Made by a program: the position numbers and the translations under genes
Shown: positions 8,401 through 17,759 of the stretch, piece after piece
How the letters are laid out: every line of letters starts with the position of its first letter
Numbering within the stretch: the stretch's first letter is position 1
Notes under the pieces: model-generated
Databases searched by the model: none
Seen by the model: only the letters and a program-made list of their open reading frames with translations
Told to the model about the DNA's origin: nothing
NCBI RefSeq assembly: GCF_029094545.1
Contig: NZ_CP117835.1
Location: 1,468,001 to 1,532,000, forward strand
DNA: 64,000 bases
Direction of reading: 5' to 3'
From: Alkalihalophilus pseudofirmus
GTDB lineage: Bacteria; Bacillota; Bacilli; Bacillales; Bacillaceae_D

Positions 8401-9177
8401 ATGACTGCAGACTATCAACAATTCATCATGCAAATTAAGAAAAAAACCGGCATAGATCTAGCACTTTACAAAGAAGCACAGATGAAAAGAAGGTTGGAAT
8501 CCCTTCGAGATAAAAGAGGGTACTCTACCTTTTTGAGCTACTACCAAGCTCTTGCTGCTGATTCATCGTTATTTCATGAGTTTTTAGAGCGTATGACGAT
8601 AAATGTCTCGGAATTTTACCGTAATAAAAAGCGATGGGAGGTGTTAGAAGAAAAGATTTTGCCAAGGCTGCTAGCTGAAAACAGTAAGCCGAAGCTATGG
8701 AGTGCGGCTTGTTCAACAGGTGAAGAACCATATACTTTAGCGATGATTATGGCCTCTTTTATGCCTTTGTCTGAGGTGTCCATACTAGCAACAGATTTAG
8801 ATAAAGAAATTCTGAAAAGAGCTCAAGTTGGTTTCTACACGGATCGCTCATTAAAAGAAGTTCCTCCAGGAGTGCTTTCACGCTATTTTACGAAGGAGCT
8901 TATGGGCTACAAGGTTAGTGATCAAGTAAAAAGAGCGGTAACATTTAAACAGCAGAATCTTTTATCTGATTCATTTGGAACTCAGTACGATCTGATTATT
9001 TGCCGAAATGTCATGATTTATTTCACTGAAGAAGCAAAACATGAATTATATCAAAAATTCAGCCAAGCGTTGCGTCCTGGCGGTGTATTATTTGTAGGAA
9101 GCACTGAGCAGATTTTTCATGCTGATCAATATCATTTTGAAACGGAAGACACGTTTTTTTATAAGAAAAAAGGATAA
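8401..9177 (+). CDS. cheR: Chemotaxis protein methyltransferase CheR
   Basis: CheR methylates glutamates of chemoreceptors with SAM, setting adaptation of the chemotaxis response. An N-terminal helical CheR domain is followed by the SAM-binding domain with [15 protein letters not shown] near residue 101 and CRNVMIYF near 201. It has 258 residues, the usual length, and no beta-subdomain loss is evident. The ATG at 8401 follows AAGGGGACCTGACAG. It lies between ndk and the aro genes as in B. subtilis. Confidence 0.95.
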   Translation: MTADYQQFIMQIKKKTGIDLALYKEAQMKRRLESLRDKRGYSTFLSYYQALAADSSLFHEFLERMTINVSEFYRNKKRWEVLEEKILPRLLAENSKPKLWSAACSTGEEPYTLAMIMASFMPLSEVSILATDLDKEILKRAQVGFYTDRSLKEVPPGVLSRYFTKELMGYKVSDQVKRAVTFKQQNLLSDSFGTQYDLIICRNVMIYFTEEAKHELYQKFSQALRPGGVLFVGSTEQIFHADQYHFETEDTFFYKKKG

Positions 9178-9206
9178 ACCGCTGTAATAGCTGGTTTATC
9201 CTTTTT
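9166..9206. terminator. Shared terminator between cheR and the small minus-strand gene
   Basis: AAAAAAGGATAAACC at 9166-9180 pairs with GGTTTATCCTTTTT at 9193-9206. A-rich and T-rich flanks on both sides let it serve both converging genes. Confidence 0.8.
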
Positions 9207-9215
9207 GTATTAGGA

Positions 9216-9359
9216 TCATGATTGATCTTCATTTAGTTGTTTGTTGATATAAGCTTTTAACACTTTATCCTTCACTTCATTATAAGTAAGTCCTGATTTT
9301 GCGTTTAACTCTTTCACTTCGTCAATATTTGTGCCGCTTTTTGTCGTTGACTTCTTCAA
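9216..9359 (-). CDS. Small 47-residue protein, unnamed
   Basis: On the minus strand a TTG at 9359-9357 opens a 47-codon frame ending in TGA at 9216. AAAAGGGG lies about 10 bases upstream, and an in-frame TAA just before that site rules out a longer start. The product is charged and lysine-rich. Its SGTNIDEVKELNAKSG segment resembles the repeat unit of gamma-type small acid-soluble spore proteins, and the rest looks helical. The gene converges on cheR across a shared terminator. I do not recognise it with certainty; a role in spores is a guess from that likeness. Confidence 0.6.
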   Translation of the reverse strand: MKKSTTKSGTNIDEVKELNAKSGLTYNEVKDKVLKAYINKQLNEDQS

Positions 9360-9536
9360 TGGCGAGCGCCCCTTTTACTAAGAAATTCCTATTTTAGTAT
9401 AACCATTACCTGCATTCATTTATTCGGTATCTCTAAACTTGCTGTTTTAGAAAGAGCAAAACCTTAAAATTCCTTAGACGCAAGCTGGTCTTTTTGGTAC
9501 AATGACTAATTAATAACGAAATGTTCCGATTTTATC

Positions 9537-9565
9537 GAGACATAAATAGAAAGTCATGTTATAAT
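9537..9565 (+). promoter_or_regulatory. Promoter of the aromatic supraoperon
   Basis: GAGACA at 9537-9542 and TATAAT at 9560-9565 are 17 bases apart, and TG precedes the -10 (TGTTATAAT). Its place, inside the longest possible aroC frame, supports the later aroC start at 9614. Confidence 0.6.
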
Positions 9566-9613
9566 TTAACGCATAAAAGCGATAAAGAGAGTGGATTTGG
9601 AGGAGGAGACGAG

Positions 9614-10786
9614 ATGAGATATATTACAGCAGGAGAGTCACATGGACCGCAGTTAACTACGATTATTGAAGGGGTGCCTGCTCAGCTAGAATTAGTAGCT
9701 GAAGACATTAATGTTGACTTAAAAAGGCGTCAAGGCGGTTATGGAAGAGGGCGCAGAATGCAGATTGAGAAAGACCAAGTTCAAATCCTAAGCGGAGTCA
9801 GACATGGAAGAACGACAGGTGCACCTATTACACTAGTCGTAGAAAATAAGGATTGGACTCATTGGACAAAGGTGATGGGGGCAGAGCCTTTATCTGAAGA
9901 AGAAGAAAAAGAAGTGAAAAGACAGGTGAGCCGCCCGCGTCCAGGTCATGCAGACCTTAACGGAGCAATTAAATATGGGCATCGCGATATGAGAAATGTT
10001 TTAGAACGTTCTTCAGCTCGTGAGACGACTGTACGTGTAGCAGCAGGGGCTGTTGCGAAGAAAATTTTACATACATTTGGTATTCAAGTAGGCGGCCATG
10101 TTCTTGAAATTGGCGGCGTAAAGGCAAGTGCTATTCAGTATGATACGATCGATGATCTTAGGGAACGCTCAGAGGCTTCTCCTGTTCGATGTTTAGATAA
10201 AGAAGCAGAAGCGAAAATGATTGAAGCTATTGATCAAGCGAAACAAGAAGGGGATTCCATTGGCGGGATCGTAGAAGTAGTGATTGAAGGAGTTCCGATC
10301 GGTCTAGGCAGCCATGTTCATTATGATCGCAAGTTGGATGCGAAATTAGCAGCGGCTATGATGAGCATTAATGCGTTTAAAGGGGTTGAGATCGGAATTG
10401 GTTTTGAAGCGGCCAGAAGACCAGGAAGCCAGGTACATGATGAAATCACGTGGAATGAAGAAAACGGCTATTCAAGACAAACAAATAATCTTGGCGGTTT
10501 TGAAGGCGGGATGACTAACGGCATGCCGATTGTGATTCGTGGAGTTATGAAGCCGATTCCGACGTTATATAAACCTCTGCAAAGTGTGGACATTGATACC
10601 AAAGAGCCTTTTGCAGCTAGTATTGAACGTTCTGACAGCTGTGCTGTCCCTGCTGCGAGTGTAGTGGCTGAATCGGTCATTGCTTGGGAAGTAGCGAATG
10701 CTTTGCTTGCAACCTTCGGTGCTGATCGTGTGGAAGCGATTTCTGAAAATATTGAGCGTCATAACGAGCATGCGAGGAAGTTTTAA
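9614..10786 (+). CDS. aroC: Chorismate synthase
   Basis: Makes chorismate from 5-enolpyruvylshikimate-3-phosphate by anti-1,4 elimination using reduced FMN. The N-terminal [25 protein letters not shown] near residue 40, and [19 protein letters not shown] near 130 are hallmarks. Length from ATG 9614 is 390 residues, as in Bacillus. GGAGGAGAC precedes this start; an in-frame ATG at 9521 would add 31 residues upstream of the promoter and is not used. It is called aroF in B. subtilis. It opens the aroC-aroB-aroH block. Confidence 0.97.
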   Translation: MRYITAGESHGPQLTTIIEGVPAQLELVAEDINVDLKRRQGGYGRGRRMQIEKDQVQILSGVRHGRTTGAPITLVVENKDWTHWTKVMGAEPLSEEEEKEVKRQVSRPRPGHADLNGAIKYGHRDMRNVLERSSARETTVRVAAGAVAKKILHTFGIQVGGHVLEIGGVKASAIQYDTIDDLRERSEASPVRCLDKEAEAKMIEAIDQAKQEGDSIGGIVEVVIEGVPIGLGSHVHYDRKLDAKLAAAMMSINAFKGVEIGIGFEAARRPGSQVHDEITWNEENGYSRQTNNLGGFEGGMTNGMPIVIRGVMKPIPTLYKPLQSVDIDTKEPFAASIERSDSCAVPAASVVAESVIAWEVANALLATFGADRVEAISENIERHNEHARKF

Positions 10787-10787
10787 A

Positions 10788-11894
10788 ATGTCTGTTGTTC
10801 AGATTTCTACTAAAAGCAAATCATATGAGGTGAGAATTGAACCTGGTCTGAGGCATACCTTATATAATCTCATGCATGCTCATAAGATGAGTGATGCTTC
10901 CTCATTCTTAATTATTACAGATGAGCATGTACATGATCTATATATAAATGATGTTTTAGCTGGTTTCCCTAAGCAGGATCATGTTTATGTTGAGAAGGTA
11001 GCGAGCGGCGAATCATCTAAATCATTTGAGGTCTATCAAAAACTGCAGGAACGAGCATTAGAGATCGGTCTTGATCGTAAGTCGGTGATTATTGCTTTAG
11101 GCGGCGGAGTGATAGGCGACCTTGCTGGATTTGTTGCTGCGACCTATATGAGAGGGGTTCGATTTGTACAAGTGCCGACTACCTTGCTTGCCCATGACAG
11201 CAGTGTAGGCGGAAAAGTGGCGATTAATTTGCCTGGTGCAAAAAATATTGTTGGAGCTTTCTTTCAGCCGGAGCTGGTCATCTATGACACAGAAATGCTT
11301 CACAGTCTGCCAGAGCGTGAATGGCGTTCTGGGTTTGCTGAAGTAGTGAAACATGGGTTTATCAGAGACCGTGAATTTTTAGATTGGCTGAAGGGGCAGG
11401 TAACTTCTTTTGATCAATTTAACGATGAGGTTCTAAAAGAAATGCTTGTGCAGTCAATCGGAGTAAAAGCTGATATTGTCTCAGCGGATGAAACAGAACA
11501 AGGCATACGAGCCTATTTAAACTTCGGACATACGTTAGGTCACGCGATAGAAGCGGAGCTTGGCTACGGTGAATTATCTCATGGTGAAGCTGTGGCAGTT
11601 GGAATGATATTTGCCCTGCGTTTATCTGAGCGCGTCTTTCAAGTTGAGCTTCCTGTTAAAGAGACGATAACCTGGCTTGAAACATTAGGCTACAGTACAA
11701 ACGTGCCTAAGGGGCTATCAGCTGAACAGCTGCTTACTTCGATGAAAAAAGATAAGAAAACGACAGGCGGACTGATCCGAATGGTCCTGCTTGAAGAATG
11801 CGGCAAAGCCGTATTAAAGGACGTAGCGGATGAACCATTGCTTGATTCACTACATAAAGCTATAGAGGAGGGGTTTGATGATTCGTGGAATTAG
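10788..11894 (+). CDS. aroB: 3-dehydroquinate synthase
   Basis: Second step of the shikimate pathway: closes DAHP to 3-dehydroquinate with NAD and a divalent metal. The NAD-binding GGGVIGDLAGF, the PTTLLAHDSSVGGK motif and metal-ligand His residues in NFGHTLGHAIE are present. ATG 10788 starts 1 base after the aroC stop and has GAGGAAG upstream; length 368 residues is normal. The end overlaps aroH by 17 bases, indicating coupled translation. Confidence 0.97.
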   Translation: MSVVQISTKSKSYEVRIEPGLRHTLYNLMHAHKMSDASSFLIITDEHVHDLYINDVLAGFPKQDHVYVEKVASGESSKSFEVYQKLQERALEIGLDRKSVIIALGGGVIGDLAGFVAATYMRGVRFVQVPTTLLAHDSSVGGKVAINLPGAKNIVGAFFQPELVIYDTEMLHSLPEREWRSGFAEVVKHGFIRDREFLDWLKGQVTSFDQFNDEVLKEMLVQSIGVKADIVSADETEQGIRAYLNFGHTLGHAIEAELGYGELSHGEAVAVGMIFALRLSERVFQVELPVKETITWLETLGYSTNVPKGLSAEQLLTSMKKDKKTTGGLIRMVLLEECGKAVLKDVADEPLLDSLHKAIEEGFDDSWN

Positions 11895-12258
11895 AGGCGC
11901 AACCACTGTTGTTCGGGATGAAGAAGAAGAAATATTAGATGTGACAGAAGAACTGCTGCATGAAATGATTGCCCAAAACTCCTTTCAAGCAGAGGATGTG
12001 GCGCAGGTACTCATTACAGTAACGGAGGATTTATCAGCAGCCTTCCCTGCTAAGGCGCTACGCCGGTTTTCTGATTGGACGTATGTGCCGGTTGTTTGTG
12101 CAAGAGAAATTCCTGTTCCGGGAAGCTTAGAAAAATGTATTCGCCTGCTTGTAACGGTAAATACTTCTCTTGCTCAAGATAAAATAAATCATGTCTATCT
12201 TAGAGAAGCGACGAAGCTTCGCCCTGATCTTGCGAATGGGAACAAGCTAGCTAACTAA
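11878..12258 (+). CDS. aroH: Chorismate mutase, AroH type
   Basis: Converts chorismate to prephenate, feeding Phe and Tyr synthesis. It is the small trimeric class first seen in B. subtilis: MIRGIRGATTV at the N-terminus holds the active-site Arg, and RALRRFSDW-like sequence (here KALRRFSDWTYVPV) follows. The length is 126 residues from ATG 11878, which has GAGGAGGGG upstream; a TTG one codon earlier is less likely. It precedes the trp leader. Confidence 0.95.
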   Translation: MIRGIRGATTVVRDEEEEILDVTEELLHEMIAQNSFQAEDVAQVLITVTEDLSAAFPAKALRRFSDWTYVPVVCAREIPVPGSLEKCIRLLVTVNTSLAQDKINHVYLREATKLRPDLANGNKLAN

Positions 12259-12312
12259 TAAGTTAGTTGTGGCGATATTCTCATAATATTCTGGTAAACT
12301 ATACTCTTTTCC

Positions 12313-12341
12313 TTGACTAGAGGATAGCTACACGTTACACT
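12313..12341 (+). promoter_or_regulatory. Sigma-A promoter of the trp operon
   Basis: TTGACT at 12313-12318 and TACACT at 12336-12341 have 17 bases between them. Transcription would begin just before the 5' stem-loop at 12354. Confidence 0.75.
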
Positions 12342-12353
12342 TAAAAAAATGCG

Positions 12354-12375
12354 CATCTCATAGGAGTATGAGATG
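12354..12375 (+). promoter_or_regulatory. 5' stem-loop of the trp leader RNA
   Basis: CATCTCATA and TATGAGATG form a perfect 9-bp stem closing a GGAG loop, placed at the very start of the predicted transcript. The B. subtilis trp leader has a 5' stem-loop in the same place that helps TRAP act; the equivalence is inferred from position. Confidence 0.7.
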
Positions 12376-12381
12376 GCATAA

Positions 12382-12504
12382 GAGCTGAGAGGAGTCCGAA
12401 TGTCGGGCTCATGTAGATGATGTATATTTAATTATTTGTTTTAGAGTTTAATAGTTGAGCAGAGAATGAGTTGAGCAGAGAAGAGCTGAGTTGAGTTTAT
12501 ATAG
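12382..12504 (+). promoter_or_regulatory. TRAP-binding triplets of the trp leader
   Basis: The main site has GAG or TAG triplets starting at 12444, 12452, 12457, 12462, 12468, 12473, 12478, 12483, 12488 and 12493, mostly every 5 bases, with a further TAG at 12502. This is the known TRAP target pattern. Three more GAG triplets with 2-base spacers start at 12382, 12387 and 12392, ahead of an 8-bp hairpin (GAGTCCGA with TCGGGCTC). TRAP bound here would stop the antiterminator from forming. The protein is encoded by mtrB at 2447. Confidence 0.9.
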
Positions 12505-12549
12505 GGATTAGTCTAACACCCTTTGACTCATCGGTCTTAGGGTGTTTTT
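12487..12549 (+). terminator. trp attenuator: antiterminator and terminator
   Basis: The terminator stem is AACACCCT (12515-12522) with AGGGTGTT (12539-12546), followed by T. The competing antiterminator can form from AGGG (12503-12506) with CCCT (12519-12522) and TGAG (12487-12490 or 12492-12495) with CTCA (12527-12530). Its left arm overlaps the last GAG triplets, so TRAP binding favours termination, as in B. subtilis. Confidence 0.85.
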
Positions 12550-12592
12550 GTTATACCCAAAAACCACTGTATCCTCTTTTATACCTCTTCTC

Positions 12593-12622
12593 ATTCATTC
12601 CATTACCTAGGAGTGAGTGAAT
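12593..12622 (+). promoter_or_regulatory. Candidate hairpin covering the trpE translation start
   Basis: ATTCATTC at 12593-12600 can pair with GAGTGAAT at 12615-12622 (one G-U), ending at the base before the trpE ATG and placing the AGGAG ribosome site in the loop. In B. subtilis TRAP also lowers trpE translation through such a structure. Confidence 0.45.
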
Positions 12623-14152
12623 ATGACCCACACAGATTTCACATCTTTTAAGCAAGCTGCAAAAACCTATGATACCGTACCTGTTGTGAAAAGGTATTTT
12701 GCAGATGGGCTGACGCCTATACAAATCGCCTATCAATTGCAAGATCAATTAACGTTTCTTCTAGAAAGTAAGGACGCGGCCTCGCCTTGGTCTAGATATT
12801 CCTTCATCGGTTTAAATCCGATGTATCAACTAGTAGAAGAAAACGGAATCTTCCATACGTACTCTGAGGATGGAAGCCAAATCGCCCGAAGTCAAACCTT
12901 TGAAGATGCTTTTGATCAAACACTGCAGCATTTAAATGTTAAGCCGCTTGATCTGCCCATTCCTTTTAAAGGAGGGGCAGTAGGTTATATGAGTTTTGAG
13001 GCGATTCAATCGATTGAGCCTTCTTTGAAAAAAGCACCTTTATCTAAACAAGATCATAACAACGAGCAGCCAGCCTTTCATTTCCTATTTTGTGAAACGT
13101 TAATTGCCTATGATCATACAAAAAAAGAATTAATGATCATCATTCACGTACCGACCAAACAGTCTACTTTTTTAAAAGAACAATATGATGCAGCATTTTC
13201 ACAGATCGATGAATTATTTACCACATTAGAGCGATCTACTTCTGGTTTAATGGTTCCTGCAGCAATTGAGAATACCGAGGAAGTCTCCTTTGACGGGGTC
13301 CTGTCCTCTTACACAAAGCCTGATTTTATGAAAGATGTAGAGACGATCCAAGAATACATTAGGGCTGGTGATATTTTTCAAGCCGTATTGTCCCAACGTT
13401 TTGAGATGCCTGTCACATCAAGTGCGTTTGATATTTATAGAGTGCTGAGAATGGTTAATCCTTCGCCTTACTTATTCTATTTGAAAATTGGAGACGTTGA
13501 GGTAGTAGGGAGTTCCCCTGAGCGGCTTGTCCAAGTAGCCGATAAGCACGTTGAGATCCACCCTATAGCAGGAACCAGGCCAAGAGGCGCTGATGAAGAG
13601 TTAGACAATCAGCTGGCCAAAGAGCTGCTAGCAGATGAAAAAGAACGGGCTGAGCATTATATGCTCGTTGATCTCGCAAGAAATGATGTCGGAAGAGTTG
13701 CGGAGTACGGTTCAGTAAAAACACCAACGTTACTCGAGATCGGCCGCTTCTCTCATGTGATGCATATCATTTCAAAAGTAACAGGAGAGTTAAGAGAAGG
13801 GATCACACCATTAAACGCATTAATGTCAGCTTTTCCTGCTGGAACAGTTTCAGGAGCACCTAAAATTCGTGCCATTGAAATATTAAATGAGCTTGAACCC
13901 GTTAAAAGAGGAATTTATTCTGGAGCAATCGGCTATTTAAGCTATGACGGAAATATTGACTCTTGTATCGCGATCAGAACGATGATCATTAAAGATCAAA
14001 AAGCATATATTCAAGCCGGTGCCGGGGTTGTAGCGGATTCTATACCTGAAAAAGAATTTGAAGAAACGCAAAATAAAGCAAAGGCATTGCTTCGTGCGGT
14101 GCAGCTTGCTGAGAAGATGTTTGGAGAAGGGGCGGTGGTGAACCATGTTTAA
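12623..14152 (+). CDS. trpE: Anthranilate synthase component I
   Basis: Makes anthranilate from chorismate with ammonia supplied by a glutamine amidotransferase subunit. The LLESKDAASPWSRYSFIG segment near residue 50 belongs to the tryptophan feedback site; the C-terminal chorismate-binding domain has the motifs DIFQAVLSQRF and IHPIAGTRPRG. Length is 509 residues from ATG 12623, which has AGGAG 9 bases upstream; a GTG 6 bases earlier is too near that site. No trpG is in the operon; Bacilli use the shared pabA/trpG of the folate operon. The end overlaps trpD by 8 bases. Confidence 0.97.
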   Translation: MTHTDFTSFKQAAKTYDTVPVVKRYFADGLTPIQIAYQLQDQLTFLLESKDAASPWSRYSFIGLNPMYQLVEENGIFHTYSEDGSQIARSQTFEDAFDQTLQHLNVKPLDLPIPFKGGAVGYMSFEAIQSIEPSLKKAPLSKQDHNNEQPAFHFLFCETLIAYDHTKKELMIIIHVPTKQSTFLKEQYDAAFSQIDELFTTLERSTSGLMVPAAIENTEEVSFDGVLSSYTKPDFMKDVETIQEYIRAGDIFQAVLSQRFEMPVTSSAFDIYRVLRMVNPSPYLFYLKIGDVEVVGSSPERLVQVADKHVEIHPIAGTRPRGADEELDNQLAKELLADEKERAEHYMLVDLARNDVGRVAEYGSVKTPTLLEIGRFSHVMHIISKVTGELREGITPLNALMSAFPAGTVSGAPKIRAIEILNELEPVKRGIYSGAIGYLSYDGNIDSCIAIRTMIIKDQKAYIQAGAGVVADSIPEKEFEETQNKAKALLRAVQLAEKMFGEGAVVNHV

Positions 14153-15170
14153 GCAGCTATTACGTAAATGTATGGAAGGTGTCACTTTATCCGAGACGGA
14201 AGCGCAATTTGTAATGGATGAGATCATGGGTGGAAAAGCGACCCCAAGCCAAATTGCAAGCCTCTTAACGGTCCTTAGATTTAGAGGGGAAACGGTAGAG
14301 GAAATGATTGGTTTCGCAAAATCGATGCGATCTCATTCCGTTACTATTCCACATACTCAACCAGGTGTTGTAGATACATGTGGAACAGGCGGAGATGACT
14401 TGTCTACATTTAATATTTCAACAGCTGTAGCTCTAGTTTTATCAGCTATGGGCGTACCTGTTGCTAAACATGGGAACCGAGCGGTATCTTCAAAAAGCGG
14501 CAGTGCTGATGTACTAGAGGAGCTCAGAATTGAGATTCAAAGTACACCAGAACTTGCAGCAGAGTCGTTAAAAAATAATCAATTATGTTTTCTATTTGCC
14601 CCTCTTTATCACCAATCGATGAAGCATGCGGTGGCACCTAGAAAAGAAATCGGATTCCGTACGATTTTTAATTTACTCGGACCTATTACAAATCCTGCCC
14701 GGGCAGAGCATCAGCTGGTTGGGGTTTATAACGAAGATTTTGCCTACAAAATGGCCCAAACATTAAAGGAGTTAGGTACCACGCATACTGTTTTTGCTAC
14801 AGGTGGAGAAGGATTAGACGAGTGCTCGATCACTAGAGAGACCACGCTTTATGATGTGATCGGTACCACCATTACAAAAATGAAGATTACCCCTGAGGAT
14901 GTAGGCTTAACTAGAGGCAAGATGGAAGATATTCAAGTCAATAATGCACAAGAGAGTGCTGAAGTGATAAACCAAGTTGTGCGCGGAACGGCGAACCAAT
15001 CTGCACAAGATATTGTGACTCTTAATGCAGCTGTCGCCCTATATGCTGCAGACCGGTGCAATTCAATTAGTGACGGGGTAGACGAAGTCAAAAAAGCGAT
15101 TCAATCAGGTATCGTTTATAAACATGTCACATCACTGCAAACGGAACGGAGGCAATCACAGCATGCTTAA
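14145..15170 (+). CDS. trpD: Anthranilate phosphoribosyltransferase
   Basis: Attaches phosphoribose from PRPP to anthranilate. The PRPP-binding DTCGTGGDDLSTFNIST, KHGNRAVSSKSGSADVLE and the helical N-terminal domain are as in the family. Length 341 residues. Its ATG lies inside the end of trpE (GGGGCGGTGG ribosome site), and its own 3' end overlaps trpC by 8 bases. Confidence 0.97.
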   Translation: MFKQLLRKCMEGVTLSETEAQFVMDEIMGGKATPSQIASLLTVLRFRGETVEEMIGFAKSMRSHSVTIPHTQPGVVDTCGTGGDDLSTFNISTAVALVLSAMGVPVAKHGNRAVSSKSGSADVLEELRIEIQSTPELAAESLKNNQLCFLFAPLYHQSMKHAVAPRKEIGFRTIFNLLGPITNPARAEHQLVGVYNEDFAYKMAQTLKELGTTHTVFATGGEGLDECSITRETTLYDVIGTTITKMKITPEDVGLTRGKMEDIQVNNAQESAEVINQVVRGTANQSAQDIVTLNAAVALYAADRCNSISDGVDEVKKAIQSGIVYKHVTSLQTERRQSQHA

Positions 15171-15936
15171 TCAAATTATTGAAACAAAACGAACAGAAAT
15201 AAAAAACCTAGTACAGCCGTCTTTTGTAAATGTTCAAAAGAAATCACTGTATCAAGCATTATCAAAACCAAATCGTTCGATCGGGCTAATTGCTGAAGTG
15301 AAAAAAGCTTCTCCTTCTAAAGGCATCATAAAGGAAGATTTCAATCCTTTAGAAATTGCTCTGGGGTATGAAATCGGAGGGGCAGATGCCCTTTCTGTGT
15401 TAACGGATCAACCCTATTTTAAAGGACACAGAGACTATCTATCTGCCATTAAGCAGCAAGTAAATCTGCCTGTTTTGCGTAAAGACTTTATTATCGATCC
15501 AGTGCAAATAGAAGAAAGTGTACGAATGGGTGCAGATGCGATTTTGTTGATTGCAGGTGTAGTGCCAAACATTGAGTTGAAACGGTTATACGAGGAGGCA
15601 GTTGGTGCCGGTCTTGAATGTTTAGTTGAGGTGCATGCAAAAGAAGAGCTTGAGTCATTGCTTCACGAATTTACCCCTTCAATCATCGGGGTGAACAATC
15701 GAAATTTAAAAACATTTACAACCGACCTTTCTCAAACAGAAACGATCGGAAGCCTCGTTCCACGTGACAGTTTATTTGTAAGCGAAAGCGGAATTCATGT
15801 AACCGAAGATTTAGAAAGAGTGAAAAACGCAGGAGCACATGCCGTTTTAGTAGGAGAATCTCTGATGAGAGCAGAATCTCCTGCCGAAGGAATTGATTCT
15901 TTATATGGCGGTGAGCACATTGCGGCCACTCGTTAA
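15163..15936 (+). CDS. trpC: Indole-3-glycerol phosphate synthase
   Basis: Closes the indole ring from carboxyphenylaminodeoxyribulose phosphate. The barrel motif IAEVKKASPSKG near residue 47 holds a catalytic Lys, with VLRKDFIIDP, GVNNRNLKTF and SESGI further on. ATG 15163 has GGAGGC 11 bases upstream and gives 257 residues; the in-frame ATG at 15124 lacks a site. A single-domain enzyme, not fused to TrpF. Confidence 0.96.
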   Translation: MLNQIIETKRTEIKNLVQPSFVNVQKKSLYQALSKPNRSIGLIAEVKKASPSKGIIKEDFNPLEIALGYEIGGADALSVLTDQPYFKGHRDYLSAIKQQVNLPVLRKDFIIDPVQIEESVRMGADAILLIAGVVPNIELKRLYEEAVGAGLECLVEVHAKEELESLLHEFTPSIIGVNNRNLKTFTTDLSQTETIGSLVPRDSLFVSESGIHVTEDLERVKNAGAHAVLVGESLMRAESPAEGIDSLYGGEHIAATR

Positions 15937-16582
15937 AATCTGCGGAAATTATCATCAAGAAGATGTCGCTTCGGTATCAGCAACTGATGTCGATTATATG
16001 GGATTTGTTTTTGTAGCGAGCAAGAGGCAAGTGACGATCGGTCAAGTGAAAAGCTGGCTTGATGCACCCGGAATGAATCAAAAAATCGTAGCGCTGTTTG
16101 TGAATGAATCCATCTCCGTCATCAAAGAAGTGTACAATGCATTGCCGGTTGAAGTGATTCAATGCCACGGGACGGAATCGATTGAATATATAAAAGAGCT
16201 GCGAGCAGAACTTGATTGTGAAATATGGAAAGTGATTCATGCTGATGATCAAGCTCTTGCCGTGATGAGCAGCTTTGAAGGGCTAGTAGATGGCTATGTG
16301 GTTGATTGTAAAGTGAGCGGAAAATGGGGGGGGACAGGACAGTCTTTTAACTGGGACCTTATTCCAAGCTTCTTAGAAGAAGGGAAACGACAGAGTGTGA
16401 AGGTGTTGATAGCTGGTGGAGTCGCGCCTCAAAACATTGATAAACTAGTAAGCTACCAGCCTGACGGGATTGATATTTCAAGCGGAGTAGAAACGAAAGG
16501 ACATAAAGATCAAAATAAGATTGAATACATCATAGAAAGGGTGTCACATCTTGCAAACAACAACGAGCGTGTATCCAGATAA
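15905..16582 (+). CDS. trpF: Phosphoribosylanthranilate isomerase
   Basis: Isomerises phosphoribosylanthranilate by an Amadori rearrangement. [13 protein letters not shown] near the start holds the catalytic Cys; the final phosphate site [10 protein letters not shown] and [10 protein letters not shown] are present. The start is uncertain: ATG 15905 gives 225 residues, with AAGGA 13 bases upstream; TTG 15893, GTG 15911 and TTG 15920 are alternatives. It overlaps trpC by about 30 bases and trpB by 32. Confidence 0.93.
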   Translation: MAVSTLRPLVKICGNYHQEDVASVSATDVDYMGFVFVASKRQVTIGQVKSWLDAPGMNQKIVALFVNESISVIKEVYNALPVEVIQCHGTESIEYIKELRAELDCEIWKVIHADDQALAVMSSFEGLVDGYVVDCKVSGKWGGTGQSFNWDLIPSFLEEGKRQSVKVLIAGGVAPQNIDKLVSYQPDGIDISSGVETKGHKDQNKIEYIIERVSHLANNNERVSR

Positions 16583-17759
16583 AAGAGGACGTTTTGGAGA
16601 GTTTGGCGGGAAGTACGTTCCGGAAACATTAATGAGTGCCATTGAGGAATTAGAACAAGCTCTTGATGAGGCTATGGCCAGTGATGAGTTTGAAAAAGAA
16701 TATGTAGAGCACTTGCGTGAGTTTGCTGGCAGACCAACTGCTTTAACCTATGCTAAAAATATTTCTGAAAAACTAGGCGGTGCGAAAATCTATCTAAAAA
16801 GAGAAGATTTAGTACATACCGGTGCTCATAAGTTAAATAATGCGATTGGTCAAGCGCTGCTTGCAAAACGAATGGGGAAAACAAAGATTGTAGCAGAAAC
16901 GGGAGCAGGCCAGCATGGTGTTGCCACAGCTACGATTGCTGCAAGATTCGGATTATCCTGTAAAGTTTTTATGGGAGCAGAGGATATGGAACGTCAAGCA
17001 TTAAATGTATTCCGTATGGAACTGCTTGGAGCAGAAGTCATTCCTGCTACATCCGGAAGCCAAACGTTAAAAGATGCGACAAATGAAGCAATCAGGTACT
17101 GGGTCACACATGCAGAAGATACCTTTTATTTGATTGGCTCGGTTGTTGGTCCGCATCCATATCCGAAGATGGTAAGAGATTTTCAGCGGATTATTGGAGA
17201 CGAAGCGAAAGAGCAGTTTACCGCACGTGAGTCGAGACTTCCTGATGAGATTATTGCCTGCGTCGGCGGAGGGAGTAATGCGATTGGCACATTTTATCCT
17301 TTTATTGAAGATGATGTGCGATTAATCGGGGTTGAAGCTGCTGGAAAAGGAGTGGACACCGATCAACATGCAGCCACGATTACACACGGGAAAAAAGGGG
17401 TTATTCACGGTTCACTAACGTATCTGCTTCAAGATGAAGCAGGGCAGATCACCGAGCCTTATTCGATTTCTGCAGGACTCGATTATCCTGGTGTAGGTCC
17501 TGAGCATGCGCATTTAGCAAGCACTGGCCGTGTTCAGTACGAAGCTGTAACTGATCAACAAGCGCTCGATGCCCTTAAGCTTTTATCTGTTGAGGAAGGG
17601 ATTATACCGGCTGTTGAATCAGCACATGCCCTGGCAAAAGCGTTTGAGCGTGCGGGAAAATTAACACCAAATGATACGATTTTAGTATGTTTATCAGGCA
17701 GAGGAGATAAAGATGTTCATACATTAATGAAGCATTTTAAAGGAGGGGATGAGTCATGA
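16551..17759 (+). CDS. trpB: Tryptophan synthase beta chain
   Basis: Joins indole to serine with PLP. The PLP lysine is in [16 protein letters not shown] near residue 90, the phosphate loop in [12 protein letters not shown], and the C-terminal SGRGDKD is present. Length is 402 residues. The start is TTG 16551 inside trpF, with AAAGGGTG about 8 bases upstream; no ATG is available nearby in frame. Confidence 0.97.
   Translation: MQTTTSVYPDKRGRFGEFGGKYVPETLMSAIEELEQALDEAMASDEFEKEYVEHLREFAGRPTALTYAKNISEKLGGAKIYLKREDLVHTGAHKLNNAIGQALLAKRMGKTKIVAETGAGQHGVATATIAARFGLSCKVFMGAEDMERQALNVFRMELLGAEVIPATSGSQTLKDATNEAIRYWVTHAEDTFYLIGSVVGPHPYPKMVRDFQRIIGDEAKEQFTARESRLPDEIIACVGGGSNAIGTFYPFIEDDVRLIGVEAAGKGVDTDQHAATITHGKKGVIHGSLTYLLQDEAGQITEPYSISAGLDYPGVGPEHAHLASTGRVQYEAVTDQQALDALKLLSVEEGIIPAVESAHALAKAFERAGKLTPNDTILVCLSGRGDKDVHTLMKHFKGGDES

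Noticed and set aside
9521-9613. N-terminal extension of chorismate synthase
   Set aside because: It spans the promoter and ribosome site, and known chorismate synthases begin at [11 protein letters not shown].
12259-12622. T-box or Trp leader peptide
   Set aside because: No T-box sequence or Trp-codon peptide; the GAG/TAG triplets explain control by TRAP.
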